Positions 5,684 to 9,232 of a stretch of 9,232 nucleotides of DNA are shown here, in pieces. Below the pieces are notes generated by a model. The model had not been told where the DNA came from. It did no database searches and was given only the letters and a program-made list of their open reading frames with translations. Where the stretch lies: the NCBI GenBank assembly GCA_900543365.1, contig UQRG01000049.1:1-9232 (forward strand). The letters are read 5' to 3'. The DNA is from an uncultured Eubacterium sp. Its GTDB lineage: Bacteria; Bacillota; Clostridia; Lachnospirales; CAG-274. Every line of letters starts with the position of its first letter. Position 1 is the stretch's first letter. Position numbers and translations under genes: made by a program.

Positions 5684-6676
5684 ATGAAAATTTTAGTTTG
5701 TGGTGGTGCTGGTTATATTGGCAGTCATACTGTGTATGAATTAATTGAACAGGGACATCAAGTTGTTGTTGCTGATAATCTTTGCAAAGGTCATAAGGAT
5801 GCTGTACATAAATCTGCCAAGCTATATATAGGCGATTTAAGAGATGCAGATTTTCTTGACAAGGTTTTTAGTGAAAATAAAATTGATGCAGTTATTGATT
5901 TTGCTGCGTTTTCTCTTGTTGGTGAAAGTTGCTCAGAGCCACTAAAGTATTTTGATAACAATGTTTATGGTACAATTAGACTTTTAGAAGCTATGAATAG
6001 AGCTGATGTAAAAAAGATTGTATTTTCATCAACTGCTGCAACTTATGGTGAGCCTGAAAATATACCTATACTTGAAAGTGACAGAACTTTCCCAACTAAT
6101 CCTTATGGCGAAACTAAACTTACTGTTGAAAAAATATTAAAGTGGAGTGATAAGGCTTATGGTATTAAGTATGTTGCTTTAAGATATTTCAATGCGGCTG
6201 GTGCTCATATTAGTGGTGAAATTGGTGAGGACCACTCTCCGGAAAGCCATTTAATTCCTATTATTTTGCAGGTAGCTTTAGGTCAGAGAGAAAAAATTGC
6301 TATGTTTGGTGATGATTATCCAACTCCAGATGGTACTTGTGTTAGAGATTATATTCACGTTACAGATTTAGCTGATGCTCATATTAAGGCTATTGAAAAA
6401 CTTTTTAGAGATGAAACAAGTGGTATTTACAACTTAGGTAATGGCAAGGGTTTTAGTGTTAAGGAAGTTGTAGAAGAAACAAGAAGGGTAACGAAAAAGG
6501 AAATTAAGGCTGTTGTAGAGGGCAGACGAGCTGGTGACCCATCTACATTAATTGCTACAAGTGATAAAGCAATGAAGGAGCTTGGCTGGAAACCTAGATT
6601 TAATACTCTTACTCAAATAATTGAAACTGCTTGGAAGTGGCATCAAAGTCATCCCAATGGTTATGATGATAAGTAA
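5684..6676 (+). CDS. galE: UDP-glucose 4-epimerase
   Basis: GalE interconverts UDP-glucose and UDP-galactose (some homologues also the N-acetyl forms) with tightly bound NAD, supplying galactose metabolism and surface polysaccharides. It is an extended short-chain dehydrogenase of 330 residues, normal for Gram-positive GalE. Visible are the NAD-binding GGAGYIGSH (7-15), FSSTAATYGEP (114-124) carrying the active-site Ser/Thr, PYGETK (140-145) with catalytic Y141 and K145, RYFNAAGA, and the GalE-specific DYPTPDGTCVRDYIHV. GGAGG lies about eight bases before the ATG and is formed by the end of the HAD gene. It is the last gene of the pncB-HAD-galE unit and is followed by a terminator. I cannot tell from sequence alone whether it also takes UDP-GlcNAc. 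Confidence 0.96.
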   Translation: MKILVCGGAGYIGSHTVYELIEQGHQVVVADNLCKGHKDAVHKSAKLYIGDLRDADFLDKVFSENKIDAVIDFAAFSLVGESCSEPLKYFDNNVYGTIRLLEAMNRADVKKIVFSSTAATYGEPENIPILESDRTFPTNPYGETKLTVEKILKWSDKAYGIKYVALRYFNAAGAHISGEIGEDHSPESHLIPIILQVALGQREKIAMFGDDYPTPDGTCVRDYIHVTDLADAHIKAIEKLFRDETSGIYNLGNGKGFSVKEVVEETRRVTKKEIKAVVEGRRAGDPSTLIATSDKAMKELGWKPRFNTLTQIIETAWKWHQSHPNGYDDK

Positions 6677-6697
6677 ATAGAACATTTTTATTGTGTT

Positions 6698-6728
6698 AAA
6701 ATAAAGAGTCGATAGGCTCTTTATTTTT
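6698..6728 (+). terminator. Rho-independent terminator after galE
   Basis: AAAATAAAGAG (6698-6708) pairs with CTCTTTATTTT (6717-6727) as an 11-bp stem around the 8-base loop TCGATAGG, merging into a T-rich 3' side. It starts 22 bases after the galE stop. The stem is AT-rich, so termination may be partial. Its right side includes the ATG at 6727 of the longest topB frame, further evidence that this ATG is not the start. Confidence 0.75.
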
Positions 6729-6792
6729 GCTTTGCAAAATATGCTTTATTGTGAGAAAATATAAAGTATTGAGTATAAGAAGGGTTGATTTT

Positions 6793-8937
6793 ATGAGAAA
6801 ATTAGTTATAGCCGAAAAGCCTTCTGTAGCACGAGATATAGCAAAGGTGCTTAAATGTAGTAAAAAGGGCAATGGCTATTTATACAATGATGAATATATT
6901 GTAAGCTGGGCAGTGGGTCATTTAGTTACATTATTAGAACCGGAAGAATATAATGAAAAGTATAAAAGGTGGCAAATGGAAACATTGCCTATTATACCGG
7001 ATCATATTAAAATTAAGGCAATTAAAAATACTATTGACCAGTACAAAATACTTGAAAAAATGCTTAAGTCAGATAGTATTGAAAGTCTTATTTGTGCTAC
7101 AGATAGTGGTCGTGAGGGTGAACTTATATTTAGATACATATATGACCTTGCAAAGTGTAATAAGCCTTTTCAGAGATTATGGATTTCCAGTATGACAGCA
7201 CAGGCTATTAAAGAAGGCTTTGAAAATCTAAAAGATGGTAGTGAATATGATAATTTGTACCATTCTGCAAAATGTCGCTCTGAGGCGGATTGGTTAGTTG
7301 GTATTAATGCCAGTAGAGCTTTTACAATAAAGTATAATACTTTATTGAGTATTGGTAGAGTACAGACTCCTACACTTGCAATAATTGCAGCTAGACAAAA
7401 AGAAATTGATAATTTTGTTGTGTCTGAATATTGGGAAGTAAATGCTGACTTTGGAGAGTATAAAGGTCAGTGGTTTGAGATAAAGGTTAATGGTGACAAA
7501 AAGACAGAGGAAACTAAGATACTTGATAAAAATAGAGCTAATGATATAGCTAAAAAGGTTAAAGGTAAAATTGCCACAGTTAAATCTATTGAATGTGAAG
7601 AAAAGAAAAATCCACCACCTCTTTTATATGATTTGACAGAGTTGCAAAGAGATTGTAACAAAAAGTTCGGTTTTTCAGCACAGCAAACTCTTTCTTTGGT
7701 ACAGGATTTATATGAAAAAAGAAAAATGGTTACATATCCTAGAACTGACAGCAGATATTTATCTGATGATATGATACCAAAGTTAAAAATAATTGCAAGT
7801 AAACTTATGGGTACAGAAAAGTATAATAAATATGCCTCTTATGTATTTAATTTACCTAAACTACCTATAACTAAAAGAATTGTAGATAACAGTAAACTAA
7901 GTGACCACCACGCAATTATTCCAACAGAGGCTAAGCCTAATATCAATGCTTTAAGTGATGCTGAATTTAAGGTGTATGACCTTATTGCTAGACGATTTTT
8001 ACAGGTTTTTTATCCGTATTATATATACAATACTACTAAAATTGTTACTGAATGTGAGGAAGAAAACTTTGTTACAAGAGGTACAACTGTTGTTGATAAA
8101 GGTTGGACTGAACTTAATGTAAAGTCTGAAAAAGAAAAAAAGACAGAAGAAGTATTGCCTGATATAAATGAAAATGATACATTTGAAACTAAGTCTGCTA
8201 AAGTTGCTGTTAAGAAAACTAAGCCACCACAGACCTATAATGAAGCAAGCCTTTTATCAGCAATGGAAAATGCTGGTAGATTTGTTGATGATGAGATATT
8301 GAAAGAACAGCTTAAGGAGTCTGGACTTGGTACACCTGCTACAAGAGCAGCAATTATTGAAAGACTTATAAAAGTTGGATACATTGTTAGAAAAGGCAAA
8401 TCTCTTATACCAACCGAAAAAGGAATGAAGCTGATTGAAATTGTGCCAGTTGAGCTTAAATCACCTGAAACTACTGGTAAATGGGAAAAGGGTCTTTCAT
8501 CAATAGCTAAGGGTAAAATGGATACAGAAAAATTTATGGGAAGTATTAAAAGATATGTTAATTATATTGTAAATTCGTCACAGCAGGGTGGTTGTAAGGT
8601 TATTTTTGCTGCTGATAAACCTAGAAGCAAAAAAGTTAGAGCTTCAATTTTAGGTGTCTGTCCTAAGTGTAAAGGTTATATTTTGGAAAATTCTAAGGGT
8701 TATTATTGCTCTAATTGGAAACAGGGTTGTCGCTTTACTATTTGGAAAAATGCTTTAGAAAATTATGGCGTTGCAATAGATAAGGATTTCGTTAAGAATA
8801 TTCTTGAAAATGGTAAAATTGAAAATCTTTTTGTGCATAAACCTGATACACAAGAGGAGTGTAATTGTAGTGTTTCTTTGGCTAGTGATAATAGTGGTAG
8901 ATTGGATATTGGAAATTTTGTAAAGGTGGAAAAATGA
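6793..8937 (+). CDS. topB: DNA topoisomerase III (type IA topoisomerase)
   Basis: TopB passes single strands through a transient 5'-phosphotyrosyl break, relaxing negative supercoils and decatenating replication intermediates. Using the ATG at 6793 (MRKLVIAEKPS) the protein has 714 residues. The TOPRIM domain opens with LVIAEKPSVA and carries ATDSGREGELIFR from residue 102. Further on are SIGRVQTPTLAII, the active-site block MVTYPRTDSRYL with Y315 as nucleophile, DHHAIIPT, and GLGTPATRAAIIERL. A C-terminal zinc ribbon has C623, C626, C639 and C646. I chose 6793 because the family starts at that sequence and AGAAGGG lies eight bases upstream; the earlier ATG at 6727 sits in the galE terminator. 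A separate promoter is expected in 6729-6780, but the boxes are unclear (possibly TTGTGA and TATAAG, 19 bases apart). The stop overlaps the next gene's ATG. The chromosomal setting, without relaxase or conjugation genes, argues against a mobile-element TopB. Confidence 0.95.
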   Translation: MRKLVIAEKPSVARDIAKVLKCSKKGNGYLYNDEYIVSWAVGHLVTLLEPEEYNEKYKRWQMETLPIIPDHIKIKAIKNTIDQYKILEKMLKSDSIESLICATDSGREGELIFRYIYDLAKCNKPFQRLWISSMTAQAIKEGFENLKDGSEYDNLYHSAKCRSEADWLVGINASRAFTIKYNTLLSIGRVQTPTLAIIAARQKEIDNFVVSEYWEVNADFGEYKGQWFEIKVNGDKKTEETKILDKNRANDIAKKVKGKIATVKSIECEEKKNPPPLLYDLTELQRDCNKKFGFSAQQTLSLVQDLYEKRKMVTYPRTDSRYLSDDMIPKLKIIASKLMGTEKYNKYASYVFNLPKLPITKRIVDNSKLSDHHAIIPTEAKPNINALSDAEFKVYDLIARRFLQVFYPYYIYNTTKIVTECEEENFVTRGTTVVDKGWTELNVKSEKEKKTEEVLPDINENDTFETKSAKVAVKKTKPPQTYNEASLLSAMENAGRFVDDEILKEQLKESGLGTPATRAAIIERLIKVGYIVRKGKSLIPTEKGMKLIEIVPVELKSPETTGKWEKGLSSIAKGKMDTEKFMGSIKRYVNYIVNSSQQGGCKVIFAADKPRSKKVRASILGVCPKCKGYILENSKGYYCSNWKQGCRFTIWKNALENYGVAIDKDFVKNILENGKIENLFVHKPDTQEECNCSVSLASDNSGRLDIGNFVKVEK

Positions 8938-9232
8938 AATTAAAAGTATTTGATTATGATTTTACTATATGTAAAGTTAAAGATATAGACTGCATTGATT
9001 TTAATGACGAATTTTGCTTTTTTAGTAAAACAGATGAGGAAATTTCTTTAGTTTGTAGGGATAATAAAGTGCCTCATAATATTATTGATAGAGAAGACAA
9101 TTGGAAAGGATTGAGAATAGATACTTCTCTTGATTTTTCACTTATAGGTATAATTTTTAAAATTTCTAAAATATTAGCAGAAAATAAAATAGGTATTTTT
9201 GTTGTGTCTACATACAATACAGATTATATTTT
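8934..9232 (+). CDS. ACT-domain protein, N-terminal 99 residues (cut by window edge)
   Basis: The start of a gene that overlaps topB by four bases (ATGA), with AAGGTGG about five bases before the ATG, so its translation is probably coupled to topB. The visible 99 residues contain WKGLRIDTSLDFSLIGII (57-74), then LAENKIGIFVVSTYNTDYI (81-99). That is the pattern of the small two-domain ACT proteins (COG3603/ACT_7-like, distantly related to the arginine sensor CASTOR), whose hallmark is the S-T-x-x-T-D-Y-[IV] strand. These are presumed amino-acid-binding proteins of unknown role. Four cysteines (13, 20, 28, 41) occur in the less conserved first half. The C-terminal end is outside the window. Confidence 0.75.
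   Translation, partial: MKLKVFDYDFTICKVKDIDCIDFNDEFCFFSKTDEEISLVCRDNKVPHNIIDREDNWKGLRIDTSLDFSLIGIIFKISKILAENKIGIFVVSTYNTDYI

Noticed and set aside
6953..7661. Frames inside topB (6953-7195 plus, 7467-7661 minus)
   Set aside because: Both are shadows of the topB reading frame, whose motifs continue through the region.
1..9232. Search for mobile elements, CRISPR, phage defence, tRNA or rRNA genes
   Set aside because: No repeat arrays, terminal inverted repeats, integrase or transposase motifs or RNA gene signatures were seen; all long frames are assigned to housekeeping-type families.

Overview
The window is an ordinary stretch of chromosome from an AT-rich anaerobic, spore-forming member of the Clostridia. 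The grounds are strong AT bias in codons and spacers, two [FeFe]-hydrogenase maturation genes (hydG and hydF), the small TM1266-type protein that accompanies them, and a short alpha/beta-type spore protein gene. I cannot name the genus. I see no integrase, transposase, IS end, CRISPR array, tRNA or rRNA, and no obvious base-composition break.

Minus strand, right to left (2207 to 1): a 58-residue small acid-soluble spore protein gene (2031-2207) ends in a strong Rho-independent terminator (1985-2021). A promoter right behind it (1949-1977) drives TM1266-family regulator - hydG - hydF. HydF is cut by the left window edge. HydG makes the Fe(CO)2(CN) precursor from tyrosine, and HydF is the GTPase scaffold that loads the active-site cluster into apo-hydrogenase. 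HydE and the hydrogenase itself are not in the window.

Plus strand, left to right: a secreted polysaccharide deacetylase (2341-3462) has its own promoter and a 12-bp terminator hairpin that contains its stop codon. Next come three tightly packed genes, pncB (nicotinate phosphoribosyltransferase, GTG start), an HAD phosphatase and galE (UDP-glucose 4-epimerase), closed by a terminator at 6698-6728. Then topB (DNA topoisomerase III; the start is better placed at 6793 than at the longest-frame ATG at 6727) overlaps by 4 bases a gene for an ACT-domain protein that runs off the right edge.

How they relate: the left block is one coherent pathway, hydrogenase H-cluster assembly. The right block mixes NAD salvage, sugar-nucleotide metabolism, a phosphatase and DNA topology in compact transcription units, with no clear shared pathway. 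I found no convincing new system. The more notable points are the tiny spore gene, the corrected starts of hydG and topB, an inverted repeat spanning the deacetylase promoter, a palindrome upstream of pncB, and the pncB-HAD and topB-ACT pairings.
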